From Herbaspirillum robiniae (GTDB lineage Bacteria; Pseudomonadota; Gammaproteobacteria; Burkholderiales; Burkholderiaceae_D), in the NCBI RefSeq assembly GCF_002213415.1, contig NZ_NJGU01000017.1:1-64000 (forward strand): a stretch of DNA of 64,000 nt. The letters are read 5' to 3'. The position numbers were made by a program, and so were the translations under genes. The notes under the pieces were generated by a model, which made no database searches, was not told the DNA's origin, and was given only the letters and a program-made list of their open reading frames with translations. Positions 33,696 through 42,085 of this stretch are shown in pieces; within the stretch, counting starts at the first letter, position 1, and the number at the start of each line of letters is the position of its first letter.

Positions 33696-34442
33696 TCAGA
33701 ACTCTTGCGCCACCGGACGCAGCACGATCTCGCTGATGTCGACGTTGGCCGGCTGCTCGATGGCGTAGGCGATGGCGCGCGCCACCGAGTCGGCCGGGAT
33801 CTCGTTGGCCTCGTAGAAGGCCTGCACGGCGGCGGCGGTGTCGCTGTCGCTGCTGTGCAGCTTCAGCTCGGAGGCCACCGCGCCCGGCGAGATGATGGTG
33901 GTGCGCACGCCGTCCGGCGCTTCCATGCGCAGGCCTTCGCTGATGGCGCGCACGGCGAACTTGGTAGCGCTGTAGACGGTGCCGATCGGCGCGAACACCT
34001 TGATGCCGGCCACCGAGGCGACGTTGATCACATGGCCCGAGCCTTGTGCGGCGAAGCGCGGCAGCACCGCGGCGATGCCGTAGAGCACGCCCTTGATGTT
34101 GATGTCGATGGTGCGGTCCCACTCCTCGACCATGACCTTGGCCAGCGGCGAGAGCGGCATGGTGCCGGCGTTGTTGACCAGCACGTCGATGCGGCCGAAG
34201 TGCTCCACCGCACGGGCGGCCAGCGCTTCCATGTCTTCGCGGCGGGAGACGTCGGTGGTCACGGCGATGGCGCTGCCGCCGTCGCGGGCGATGTCGGCCA
34301 CCAGGGTCTCGAGGCGGTCGGCGCGGCGCGCGGCCAGCACCAGCTTGGCGCCCATGGCGCCGAGATGGCGCGCGGTGGCTTCGCCCAGCCCGCTGCTGGC
34401 GCCGGTGATGATGACGACTTTGTCCTTGATGTTTGCGTTCAT
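33696..34442 (-). CDS. Short-chain dehydrogenase/reductase (classical SDR)
   Basis: 248 residues. Cofactor motif TGASSGLG at about 13-20, NNAG near 89, catalytic Ser in INVASVAGIK near 139, and YSATKFA near 154. Classical NAD(P)-dependent SDR of about 250 residues; the clan of YdfG/oxidoreductases on hydroxy acids or sugars fits best, but substrate is unknown. I start at ATG 34442 because AAAGGAAATC lies just upstream and the protein then has the family length. Divergent from a LysR regulator, which probably controls it. Confidence 0.9.
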   Translation of the reverse strand: MNANIKDKVVIITGASSGLGEATARHLGAMGAKLVLAARRADRLETLVADIARDGGSAIAVTTDVSRREDMEALAARAVEHFGRIDVLVNNAGTMPLSPLAKVMVEEWDRTIDINIKGVLYGIAAVLPRFAAQGSGHVINVASVAGIKVFAPIGTVYSATKFAVRAISEGLRMEAPDGVRTTIISPGAVASELKLHSSDSDTAAAVQAFYEANEIPADSVARAIAYAIEQPANVDISEIVLRPVAQEF

Positions 34443-34545
34443 GATGATTTCCTTTGCATGGGTTCGGTTGGGCAATCTTTCCGCCGGCATTGGTTTGCTG
34501 CGGCGACAGGACAAAGTATGGTGGCCGTGACTATGCCAAACAATG

Positions 34546-34561
34546 GAAATGATAAGATTTC
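34546..34561. promoter_or_regulatory. Inverted repeat in the SDR/LysR divergent promoter
   Basis: GAAAT at 34546-34550 and ATTTC at 34557-34561 are spaced 6 bases apart in the 146-base divergent gap. The position and T-N11-A-like form fit a LysR-type binding site. Short arms make this tentative. Confidence 0.3.
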
Positions 34562-34588
34562 AGAATTCCACCCAAAGGAATCATCGCC

Positions 34589-35482
34589 ATGCTCAACCGC
34601 CTCGAAATGATCCGCATCTTCTGCGCCGCCGCCGACGCCGGCAGCTTCAAGGAGGCCGCCGTGCGGCTGGGCATCTCGCCGCAGGCGGTCACCCGCGCGG
34701 TCAAGGAGCTGGAGCGCCTGCAGGGAGAAATGCTGTTCCACCGCAACACGCGCCAGGTGCGCATCACGAGCTTCGGCGAGGCGCTTGCCGAACGGGCGCG
34801 CAACAGCCTGAACCAGCTGGACGGCCTCTTCGAGCGCGGCGCCGCCGCGCCGGAGGATCCGATGAGCGGCCTGGTGCGGCTGGCCGCGCCGTCGGCGCTG
34901 GGGCGGCGCTACCTGCTGCCGCTGATCGACGAACTGGCGACGGCGTATCCGGGCCTGCGCTTCGACCTGCGCTTCAACGACCAGCTGGCCGACGTGGTGG
35001 GAGAGAAGATCGACATCGGGGTGCGCATCGGCGTGCTGCGCGAGAACCGCTTCGTGGTGCGCCGGCTGGGCAAGGCGCGCCTGTACACGGTGGCCACGCC
35101 GAAATTCCTGCGCAAGCACGGCAAACCCAACAACGTGGAAGAACTGCAGGCGATGCCGCACACCGGCATCCTCGACCGCGACACCGGGCGGCTGTGGCCA
35201 TGGATGTTTTCGCGCGAGCGCCAGATGAACGCGGCCGGCGCGCGCTTCCAGTGCGACGATTCGGAGACCGAGTACCTGATCGTCAAGAGCGGCCAGGCCA
35301 TCGGCCAGATCGCCGGCTTCCTGGTCGAGCAGGATATCGCCGACGGCAAGCTGGTGGCGGTGATGGAAGACTATGAGCCGGAGCCCTGGGAGATGTATCT
35401 CTACCGGCCGCAGCGCGGCCCGATGCCGGCGCGCCTGCGGCTGGTGTTCGACACGCTGGCGCAGGCGCTGGGCGCCAGATAG
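34589..35482 (+). CDS. LysR-family transcriptional regulator
   Basis: 297 residues. Winged helix-turn-helix at about 3-62 (FKEAAVRLGISPQAVTRAVK) and a LysR substrate-binding domain at about 90-295 (VRLAAPSALGRRYLLPL, IDIGVRIG, SGQAIGQIAGF). Transcribed divergently from the SDR gene, the classic arrangement for a LysR regulator and its target. Effector unknown. Confidence 0.92.
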   Translation: MLNRLEMIRIFCAAADAGSFKEAAVRLGISPQAVTRAVKELERLQGEMLFHRNTRQVRITSFGEALAERARNSLNQLDGLFERGAAAPEDPMSGLVRLAAPSALGRRYLLPLIDELATAYPGLRFDLRFNDQLADVVGEKIDIGVRIGVLRENRFVVRRLGKARLYTVATPKFLRKHGKPNNVEELQAMPHTGILDRDTGRLWPWMFSRERQMNAAGARFQCDDSETEYLIVKSGQAIGQIAGFLVEQDIADGKLVAVMEDYEPEPWEMYLYRPQRGPMPARLRLVFDTLAQALGAR

Positions 35483-35489
35483 GCGCGCG

Positions 35490-36224
35490 TCACCAGCGGC
35501 AGTCGTGGTCCATCAGGACTTCGGCGCTGCCTTGCTCTTCGCTGTCGAAATTGACCGGCATGTTGATCAGGTAGAAGCCGCCGCCCTGCTCGGGTGCTGC
35601 GGCCGTCAGCAGCAGCGACTGCGCGCCCATCGCGCCCGCGGCGAAGGCGCTGCGCGCGGCGGCCAGCTTGAAGGGATCGTCCGCCTGCAGGGCATCGGCC
35701 GGCAGGCGCATCACCCAGTAACGATGGCCTTCGAACTGCCACGGCGTCCAGCGGCGCGGCGCATCGGCGCCATGCGCGGCCAGGCTCCCGGCGACGTCGC
35801 GCCGCATGCAGTCGATGTGGATGTGCAGGTGCAGCTGCGAGCGGCCGGCGGCGGAATTCACTTCCAGTCCGAGCTGGTCGTCGCGCAGCGGACGACCCAG
35901 GGTCTGCGCGACGCGAAAGCGCTGCTGCCATGCGTAGCCCCAATAGTTGGGCGCATCCGGCGCCAGCAGTTCGCGGCTCTCGATGCCCGCCAGGCGGCGC
36001 GTGGGCATCAGCAGGTATTGCGCCGGCCCGACGAGGTCCTTGAGCACCACGAAGCCGCGTTCCAGATCCACCGTCGCGCAAGGCGCCGGATCGCCCTTGT
36101 CCTGCATGCCCGGCACGCATTTTCCACTGACGATTTCCCACAGCGCATGCGGATTGGCAGCATGGGCGGGGACGCTCGCGGCGAGCAGGCTAAGCAGGAA
36201 CGACAGGGCGATGGTCAGGCGCAT
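35490..36224 (-). CDS. cdh: CDP-diacylglycerol pyrophosphatase
   Basis: 244 residues. Signal peptide or anchor at 1-24 (LSFLLSLLAASVPAHA). The HIT-like histidine triad region HLHIHIDCMRRDV is near 132, with WEIVSGKCVP near the mature N-terminus, as in E. coli Cdh, which hydrolyses CDP-diacylglycerol to CMP and phosphatidate in the envelope. C-terminus HDCRW. I start at ATG 36224 for the signal peptide; an upstream ATG at 36257 would add 11 residues. Convergent with the LysR gene, 7 bases apart. Confidence 0.88.
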   Translation of the reverse strand: MRLTIALSFLLSLLAASVPAHAANPHALWEIVSGKCVPGMQDKGDPAPCATVDLERGFVVLKDLVGPAQYLLMPTRRLAGIESRELLAPDAPNYWGYAWQQRFRVAQTLGRPLRDDQLGLEVNSAAGRSQLHLHIHIDCMRRDVAGSLAAHGADAPRRWTPWQFEGHRYWVMRLPADALQADDPFKLAAARSAFAAGAMGAQSLLLTAAAPEQGGGFYLINMPVNFDSEEQGSAEVLMDHDCRW

Positions 36225-36400
36225 GATGGCGGCGATTCGTTGGGGCGGTGCGCGCATCAGTGTGAGCGGCAGTTGGGCCGCCCACGGCGGGCGGTGGCGC
36301 AAGCTTAGACGCCGGATGTGTCGGCGCGATGACAGCTTGGCGGGTGGTTGCGGAGGTGCCGGCGAGCAGGAGAATCGGGAGTGCCGGCTCAGTCGTCGCT

Positions 36401-36763
36401 TCAGTCGTCGCTGCTGCGCGTGGCCTGTACCAGGCACTTGGAGAGCTTGTCGAAATGCAGCCAGGCGGCCTGGCTCAGCTCGACCTGCTTGCGGCGCGGG
36501 TCTTCGGTGTCGGCCAGTACGATCCAGCCTTTCTCGCGCATCGATTTCAGGCGCGCGTGCAGCATCGCCGGCGAACCGAACTCGCTCTGCGCCATCAGGT
36601 CGCGCACCGACAGGCGCTGCTGCTCCTGGCCGGCACGGGCGATGAAGGCCAGGATCCGGTCTTCCAGCGGATCCAGCGATGCCAGCGACGGCAATCCCCT
36701 CATTGCATCGGCCAATTGCAGAAAGCGCAGATAGATATCCGCGGGCCTCTTGTTTTTACCCAT
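36401..36763 (-). CDS. Small winged-helix transcriptional regulator (MarR-like)
   Basis: 120 residues dominated by a winged helix: RILAFIARAGQEQQRLSVRD, then the recognition region SEFGSPAMLHARLKSMREKG near 66, and a wing DTEDPRRKQVELS near 93. Resembles MarR-type DNA-binding folds but with little of the flanking dimerisation helices, so the family is not certain. ATG at 36763 gives this compact form; a longer frame exists upstream but without a good ribosome-binding site. Divergent from a small membrane protein, with an inverted repeat in between. Confidence 0.65.
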   Translation of the reverse strand: MGKNKRPADIYLRFLQLADAMRGLPSLASLDPLEDRILAFIARAGQEQQRLSVRDLMAQSEFGSPAMLHARLKSMREKGWIVLADTEDPRRKQVELSQAAWLHFDKLSKCLVQATRSSDD

Positions 36764-36818
36764 AGCTACGTCGTTCCCGATCGTCTTCTTTTCGTTATGT
36801 TGCTCTTCGCAGCTGACT

Positions 36819-36839
36819 CTATCGTTACAGATTCGATAG
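36819..36839. promoter_or_regulatory. Inverted repeat upstream of the winged-helix regulator
   Basis: CTATCG and CGATAG arms separated by 9 bases, 56 bases upstream of the regulator's start. The position suits autoregulation or control of the divergent membrane gene; this is inference. Confidence 0.4.
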
Positions 36840-36993
36840 CGGATCATACGCCCGGCCCCGCCTGGAGCGCAATATCCGGCACCACCCCTTGGCGCCGGAG
36901 CGATCATTTAACCACACTGCGGCGGGCCGCGCTGCAGAGCAGCATGGAAATCGGTAACATACGCGCCGTTCCGGATCCACCACGCCGCCCGCC

Positions 36994-37563
36994 ATGGATG
37001 CATCAACGACAACCCGCACCACCTTGCGCACGCACGTTGCCGCGACGGCAGGGACCGTGGTTTTCTATTTCCTTTTTTACACGCTCAACGAGTGGCTGTT
37101 CCGCCAGACCGAGTTCACCGAGGGCATCGCCTGGATCTACCTGCCGGCCGGAATCCGGCTGATCTGCACGCTGCTGTTCGCCGAAGCCGGCTGCGCCGGC
37201 CTGCTGCTGGGCTCCATGCTGACCACCGCCACCTACCGCCTGTTTCCGCATGATCCGGTCACGGCCGCCGGGTATTGCCTGATCTCCGCCGCAGCACCCT
37301 ACCTCGCCTATCGCTTCACGCTGTCGGGCATGGACCTGCGGCGCTCGCTGGCCAACCTCACCTCGACCCGGCTGATGGCCTGCATCCTGCTCTATGCGCT
37401 GACCAACCCGCTGTTCCAGCTGATCTGGTTCGTCATGCGCGGGGTGTCGCCGCACTTCTGGAGCGGGCTGGTGGTGATGTCCATCGGCGACCTGTTCGGC
37501 TCGGTCATTGTTGTCTACCTGTTCAGGTTCCTGCTGTCCTTCCTGCCGCTGCCGCGCCGCTGA
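36994..37563 (+). CDS. Small integral membrane protein, MASE1-like
   Basis: 189 residues, about five to six membrane segments (near 15-35, 45-62, 66-82, 90-106, 122-146, 156-180). The IYLPAGIRLICTLLFAEAG region resembles the start of MASE1 sensor domains found at the N-terminus of many GGDEF proteins and kinases, but here no output domain follows, the gene ends in LSFLPLPRR. Function unknown. No strong ribosome-binding site is evident before ATG 36994. Confidence 0.65.
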   Translation: MDASTTTRTTLRTHVAATAGTVVFYFLFYTLNEWLFRQTEFTEGIAWIYLPAGIRLICTLLFAEAGCAGLLLGSMLTTATYRLFPHDPVTAAGYCLISAAAPYLAYRFTLSGMDLRRSLANLTSTRLMACILLYALTNPLFQLIWFVMRGVSPHFWSGLVVMSIGDLFGSVIVVYLFRFLLSFLPLPRR

Positions 37564-37665
37564 TCCCGCATCTTCTTCACATCACGACGGCCCGGCGCCA
37601 ACCCGTCTTTACCCAAACCCCGATGATGTAATACGCACGACACAATTCCTCGTTACGCTGCGCAT

Positions 37666-37684
37666 CGCTATAAAAACTATAGCG
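37666..37684. promoter_or_regulatory. Inverted repeat upstream of exbD
   Basis: CGCTATA and TATAGCG arms with a 5-base AAAAC spacer, about 40 bases upstream of the exbD start codon, in AT-rich DNA. It could be an operator or leader hairpin of the TonB cluster. It does not resemble a canonical Fur box. Confidence 0.4.
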
Positions 37685-37722
37685 TTATGACTTTTATATC
37701 AAAGCTTCCGAGGAGTTGCAGC

Positions 37723-38130
37723 ATGCGCAGCTGGGATGAACCCAAGAAACGAAAAGCCCGCGTCGAGATCATTCCGATGATCGACGTGATGATGTTCCTG
37801 CTGGTGTTTTTCGTGCTGATCAGCCTGAACGTGATTCCCGCGCTCGGGCTGAAGACCCAGCTGCCCAGCTCTTCCACCGCCCAGGACCTCAAGCCCCAGA
37901 GCAAGGCCGTCATCACCATCGCCAAGGGCGACGTGCTGCAGGTGGACGGCGAGAACACCCCGCTGGACAAGCTGGTGGCGCGCCTGGAGACGCTGCGCAA
38001 GGAAGGCGAAAAGCTCAACCTGGTCATCAACAGCGATCGCGGCGTGGAAGTGCAGCGCCTGGTCGACGTGATGGACACGCTGAAAAAAGGCGGCTTCGAT
38101 TCGATCTCGATCGCCACCCGCAAGCAGTGA
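37723..38130 (+). CDS. exbD: ExbD/TolR-family energy-transduction protein
   Basis: 135 residues. Single N-terminal membrane segment around 23-42 containing the essential Asp in EIIPMIDVMMFLLVFFVL, then a periplasmic domain with VITIAKGDVLQVDGE and LVINSDRGVEVQRLV typical of ExbD. Works with ExbB and TonB to couple the proton-motive force to outer-membrane receptors. Start at ATG 37723 with GAGGAG 8 bases upstream; an upstream ATG adds a non-family extension. First gene of a cluster exbD-tonB-receptor-exbB. Confidence 0.93.
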   Translation: MRSWDEPKKRKARVEIIPMIDVMMFLLVFFVLISLNVIPALGLKTQLPSSSTAQDLKPQSKAVITIAKGDVLQVDGENTPLDKLVARLETLRKEGEKLNLVINSDRGVEVQRLVDVMDTLKKGGFDSISIATRKQ

Positions 38131-38132
38131 TC

Positions 38133-38867
38133 ATGCAGACGCCCTTCCTTTTCCGCTTCCGCGAATCGCTGGCCGGCCTGCCTTCGCTGCTGGTGCTGCT
38201 GGCGCTGGTGCTGGCCGGCGTGCAGCAGACCGCGCGCCTGGTGCGCCATGAAGATCCCAAGCCGGTGCAGATCGCGCTGTTCGAGGAAGCGCCGCCCGCG
38301 CCCAAGGTAGAAACCCCGCCGCCGGAACCGCCGAAGAAGGTCGAGACGCCCAGGCCGGTCGCCAAGCCCATCCCCGTACCGGCGCCGCGCCCCGCGCCCA
38401 AGTCCGATCCCAATCCGATCGAACAGGTCCGTCCGGCGCCGGAAACCCCGCCGGTTGCGGCCCAGCCGGTCGCGCGCCCGGCGCCGCAGCCGACTCCTGT
38501 GGCGCCTCCGGCGCCTGCGCCGCAACCGGTGGCACAGCCCGCGCCGCCTGCGCCCAGCAGCGCCAATGTCGAAGCGCAATACGTCGGCAAGCTGCGCGCC
38601 CATCTCAACAGCATCAAGCGCTACCCCACCGGCCGCGAAGCCAGCCAGCTCAAGCCGCAGGGCAAGGTGCGCGTCTGGTTCGTGCTCAGGCGCGACGGTT
38701 CGGTGGTGGACGTCGGCATCGATGAATCCTCCAACTCGATGCTGCTCGACGACGCCGCCCGCAAGACCATCAACCGCGCCACGTTCGCCGCCTTCCCGGA
38801 CGGCACCTGGCCGGGAGAAGGCACACACCGGTTCACCGCCGATCTGGAGTTCATCCCGGTCGGCTAG
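38133..38867 (+). CDS. tonB: TonB-family energy-transducing protein
   Basis: 244 residues: a membrane anchor near 15-31 (LPSLLVLLALVLAGV), a long proline-, alanine- and valine-rich periplasmic spacer at about 50-140, and a TonB C-terminal domain at about 150-243 (YVGKLRAHLNSIKRYP, GKVRVWFVLRRDGSVVDVGI). Starts 2 bases after the exbD stop and should be coupled to it. It is probably dedicated to the receptor encoded next. Confidence 0.92.
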   Translation: MQTPFLFRFRESLAGLPSLLVLLALVLAGVQQTARLVRHEDPKPVQIALFEEAPPAPKVETPPPEPPKKVETPRPVAKPIPVPAPRPAPKSDPNPIEQVRPAPETPPVAAQPVARPAPQPTPVAPPAPAPQPVAQPAPPAPSSANVEAQYVGKLRAHLNSIKRYPTGREASQLKPQGKVRVWFVLRRDGSVVDVGIDESSNSMLLDDAARKTINRATFAAFPDGTWPGEGTHRFTADLEFIPVG

Positions 38868-38892
38868 ATCTTGCAAGCAAGCCCGCAGCAAA

Positions 38893-38914
38893 GCGCGGCC
38901 GCCGGCGGCCGCGC
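38893..38914. terminator. GC-rich hairpin between tonB and receptor gene
   Basis: Arms GCGCGGCCGCC and GGCGGCCGCGC form a perfect 22-base palindrome in the 89-base spacer, with no T-run. More likely an attenuator or mRNA-processing/stabilising hairpin than a full terminator. Confidence 0.5.
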
Positions 38915-38956
38915 CCAACTCCAATAGCGCAGTTCCAAACTCTCAGGGGAAATGAC

Positions 38957-41350
38957 ATGCAACTCAAACACACCCGGCTATCGCTGCTGATTTCCGGGAT
39001 CTTCATGGCGGCCGGCACCGGCGCCCTGGCCCAGACCACCGATGTGGGCACCGTCACCGTGCAGGGCAATGCCGGCACACCGCAGGCCACCGGCCTGATC
39101 CAGCAGGAAGAGTCGCCCAAGGCGCGCAGCTCGGTCAACCGCGACTACATGGAAAAGCAGTCGCCCACCGGCAACCCGTACCAGATGATCAACCTGCTGC
39201 CCGGCGTGAACAGCTATGACCAGGACGGCAGCGGCCTGTTCGGCGGCAACATCCGCGTGCGCGGCTTCAACAGCGACCAGCTGGGCTTCACCATCAACGG
39301 CGCGCCGGTCAACGACTCCGGCAACTTCGCGGTCTACCCGCAGGAGTACACCGACGCCGAAAACCTGTGCGACATCTTCGTCACCCAGGGCTCGACCGAC
39401 ACCGAAGCGCCCCACGTCGGCGCCACCGGCGGCAACATCGGCATGACCATGTGCGCGCCCGAAGACAAGCAGCGCATCCGCGTGACCAACGCCTTCGGCT
39501 CCAACAACCTGTGGAAGCGCTATGTGCGCTTCGACTCGGGCAAGCTGTTCGACGACCGCTTCAAGTTCTTCATCTCGTATTCGAAGACCACCGCCGACAA
39601 GTTCAAGGGCGCCGGCGGCGCCGAGAAGCAGCACATCGACTTCGGCAGCAAGCTGGACCTGGGCCAGGGCAGCTTCATCGACGCCGACTTCATGTACAAC
39701 AAGGCGATCAACAACAACTATCGTTCGCTGACCAAGGCGCAGATCGCCCAGTTCGGCACCGGCTACGACTTCGGCACCCGCGTGCCGGTGCACCAGCCGG
39801 GCGTCAACGGCACCGCGCAGAACGACACCAACTACGGCCCCAACGCCGGCATCAACAACGGCAACAAGGACCTGTACTACGCCTACAACATCAACCCGTT
39901 CGAGAACTGGCTGGCGACCGTCAACGGCCACTTCCAGTTCAGCCCAACGGCCAGCGTCGACGTCAGCCCCTACTTCTGGTACGGCTTCGGCACCGGCGGC
40001 AACCAGCTGCAGACGCTGACCGAAGGCAACGCCGGCAACCTGCTGGGCGGCGGCGTGCGCGACATCAACGGCGACGGCGACACGCGCGATACCGTCTTCG
40101 TCTACGAAGGCAGCCGCACCCGCACCTTCCGCCCCGGCATCACGCTCAAGTACAACCAGCAGATCGACAACCACAAGCTGATGGTCGGCTACTGGTACGA
40201 GCGTGCGCGCCACCAGCAAACCGGCCAGTTCTCCACCGTCGACAACAACGGCAACATCAGCGACATGTGGCAGGACAACCCGGCGCTGTGGCTGCGCAAC
40301 CAGGACGGCAGCGTGGTGCAGTACCGCGACACGATGACCATCAGCACCGGCAAGTCGGCCTTCCTGCAGGACAGCATCAGCCTGATGAACGACAAGCTCA
40401 ACGTGCAGGTCGGCGCGCGCTACTCCACCATCGACCGCGACTTCACCAACAACCCGAGCCAGAGCGCCGGCGGCTTCTACACGCTCAAGAAGTCCTACTC
40501 CGAGCTGCTGCCCAGCGTGGGCGTGCGCTTCCAGCTGGACCAGGCGCAATCGGTGTTCGCCAACGCCGCCAAGAACTTCAAGGCGCCGGGCAACTTCTCG
40601 TACTTCGGCCTGCTCTCGGGCGGCAGCTTCGTCAACGGCGTGTACACCGGCGGCACCCTGCGCAACGTGCCGGTGGAGAAGGAAACCTCCTGGAACTACG
40701 ACCTCGGCTACCGCTACAACACCGACAAGTGGACCTTCTCGAGCTCGCTGTTCTACATCGACTACAAGAACCGCATCGCCCAGTCGTATGACCCGAACAC
40801 CGCCACCCGCATCGACACCAACGTCGGCGACTCGACCTCCAAGGGCATGGAACTGGAATCCGGCTATGCGCTGAGCCGCAGCCTGTCGCTGTACGGCTCG
40901 CTGTCCTACATCAAGAGCAAGATGAAGGACAACCTGCGCTACGACGCCAGCACCAGCCTGCCGGTCAGCGGCAAGGAATTCCCGGATACGCCGAACTGGC
41001 TGTCCGGCGTGGCGCTGCAATACCAGCGCGACGGCTGGTACGTGTTCGGACAGGCCAAGTACACCGGCCGCCGCTACACCACGCTGGTCAACGACGACAA
41101 CCTGGGCGGCTACACCGTGTTCAACGCCGGCGCGGGCGCGACCTTCCCGTCGACCTCCTGGCTCAAGAGCCCGACCATCCGCCTGAACGTGTTCAACCTG
41201 TTCGACAAGCAGTACCTGAACCTGAGTTCGAGCAGTGGCAGCCAGTTCACCTACAACGCCAACACCATCGGCAATTCGGCGGGTTCTGCGCCGTCGCTGT
41301 ATATCGGCGCGCCGCGTACCTTCACCGTCACCCTGACCGCGGACTTCTGA
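38957..41350 (+). CDS. TonB-dependent outer-membrane receptor
   Basis: 797 residues. Signal peptide at 1-26 (SGIFMAAGTGALA-QTT), plug domain about 50-170 (NPYQMINLLPGVNSY, then GGNIRVRGFNSDQLGFTING and the GSTDTEAP/ATGGNIGM strand) and a 22-strand barrel ending in Phe (FTVTLTADF). No signalling STN domain precedes the plug, so it does not drive a FecR/sigma system. The ligand cannot be named. AGGGGAA ribosome-binding site. Flanked by GC-hairpins in both spacers, which may raise its level relative to tonB and exbB. Confidence 0.9.
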   Translation: MQLKHTRLSLLISGIFMAAGTGALAQTTDVGTVTVQGNAGTPQATGLIQQEESPKARSSVNRDYMEKQSPTGNPYQMINLLPGVNSYDQDGSGLFGGNIRVRGFNSDQLGFTINGAPVNDSGNFAVYPQEYTDAENLCDIFVTQGSTDTEAPHVGATGGNIGMTMCAPEDKQRIRVTNAFGSNNLWKRYVRFDSGKLFDDRFKFFISYSKTTADKFKGAGGAEKQHIDFGSKLDLGQGSFIDADFMYNKAINNNYRSLTKAQIAQFGTGYDFGTRVPVHQPGVNGTAQNDTNYGPNAGINNGNKDLYYAYNINPFENWLATVNGHFQFSPTASVDVSPYFWYGFGTGGNQLQTLTEGNAGNLLGGGVRDINGDGDTRDTVFVYEGSRTRTFRPGITLKYNQQIDNHKLMVGYWYERARHQQTGQFSTVDNNGNISDMWQDNPALWLRNQDGSVVQYRDTMTISTGKSAFLQDSISLMNDKLNVQVGARYSTIDRDFTNNPSQSAGGFYTLKKSYSELLPSVGVRFQLDQAQSVFANAAKNFKAPGNFSYFGLLSGGSFVNGVYTGGTLRNVPVEKETSWNYDLGYRYNTDKWTFSSSLFYIDYKNRIAQSYDPNTATRIDTNVGDSTSKGMELESGYALSRSLSLYGSLSYIKSKMKDNLRYDASTSLPVSGKEFPDTPNWLSGVALQYQRDGWYVFGQAKYTGRRYTTLVNDDNLGGYTVFNAGAGATFPSTSWLKSPTIRLNVFNLFDKQYLNLSSSSGSQFTYNANTIGNSAGSAPSLYIGAPRTFTVTLTADF

Positions 41351-41366
41351 TCGCGGCCAGTCCCCC

Positions 41367-41397
41367 GTGGCGGCGGCAGCCGCATCGCCGCCGCCAC
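41367..41397. terminator. GC-rich hairpin between receptor gene and exbB
   Basis: Arms GTGGCGGCGG and CCGCCGCCAC around 11 bases, starting 16 bases after the receptor stop; no T-run. Partial terminator or processing site is my inference. Confidence 0.5.
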
Positions 41398-41427
41398 GAA
41401 CACCGCAACACTGCTAGAGAGGCAATC

Positions 41428-42069
41428 ATGAACATGCAACTACTCCACGAACTGGCCTTCTACCTGATGTACGCCTGCGCCGCGCTGGCCATCTTCGTCA
41501 TCGTCGAACGCGGGCTGTTCTTCGGCTACACGATGCGCCAGGCCACCGGCCTGGAAAAGGCGATGACCCACGCCGTGCAGCATGTGAAGGAATTGCCGGC
41601 GCCGTTGACCGCCCGCCCCAGCCTGCCGCTGGAGCTGGTGTCCGACATCCTGTCGGAAAAGCACCACCTGAACTCCGAAAAGGACCTGGAAGATTTCAGC
41701 GAGTCGGTCTACATCGCCAAGCGCGGCGAGGTGCAGCAGCGCCTGTGGATCCTGGACACCATCGTCACCGCCGCGCCGCTGCTGGGCCTGCTGGGCACCA
41801 TCCTGGGCATCATCGACACCTTCAAGGCGCTGGCCAGCTCCGGCGTGTCCGACCCGGGCCAGGTGTCGGCCGGCATCGGCACCGCCCTGTACGCGACGGC
41901 GCTGGGCATCGGCATCGCGGTGGTCGGCATGTTCTTCTTCAACCTGTTCCAGGAACGCATCGAACGCATCAACGACCACCTCAAGGTGCTGATGCTGCGC
42001 GCCTGCGTGGGCCGCACCGAACAGCAGGCCGCTTCCCAGCAGTCGCATGGCAAGCTGCATGTCGCCTGA
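41428..42069 (+). CDS. exbB: ExbB/TolQ/MotA-family proton-channel protein
   Basis: 213 residues with three membrane segments (about 10-32, 112-134 and 152-178). The core TAAPLLGLLGTILGIIDTFKAL near 116 and ALYATALGIGIAVVGMFFFNLF near 155 are the family signatures lining the proton path. Completes the ExbB-ExbD-TonB complex; placing exbB after the receptor rather than before exbD is unusual. AGAGAGGC ribosome-binding site upstream. Stop lies 16 bases before the start of the PLD gene. Confidence 0.92.
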   Translation: MNMQLLHELAFYLMYACAALAIFVIVERGLFFGYTMRQATGLEKAMTHAVQHVKELPAPLTARPSLPLELVSDILSEKHHLNSEKDLEDFSESVYIAKRGEVQQRLWILDTIVTAAPLLGLLGTILGIIDTFKALASSGVSDPGQVSAGIGTALYATALGIGIAVVGMFFFNLFQERIERINDHLKVLMLRACVGRTEQQAASQQSHGKLHVA

Positions 42070-42085
42070 TCTTCGCCGCCACCCC

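Noticed and set aside
37666-37684. Inverted repeat as a Fur box for the TonB cluster
   Set aside because: Does not match the GATAAT-type Fur consensus; iron regulation not supported.
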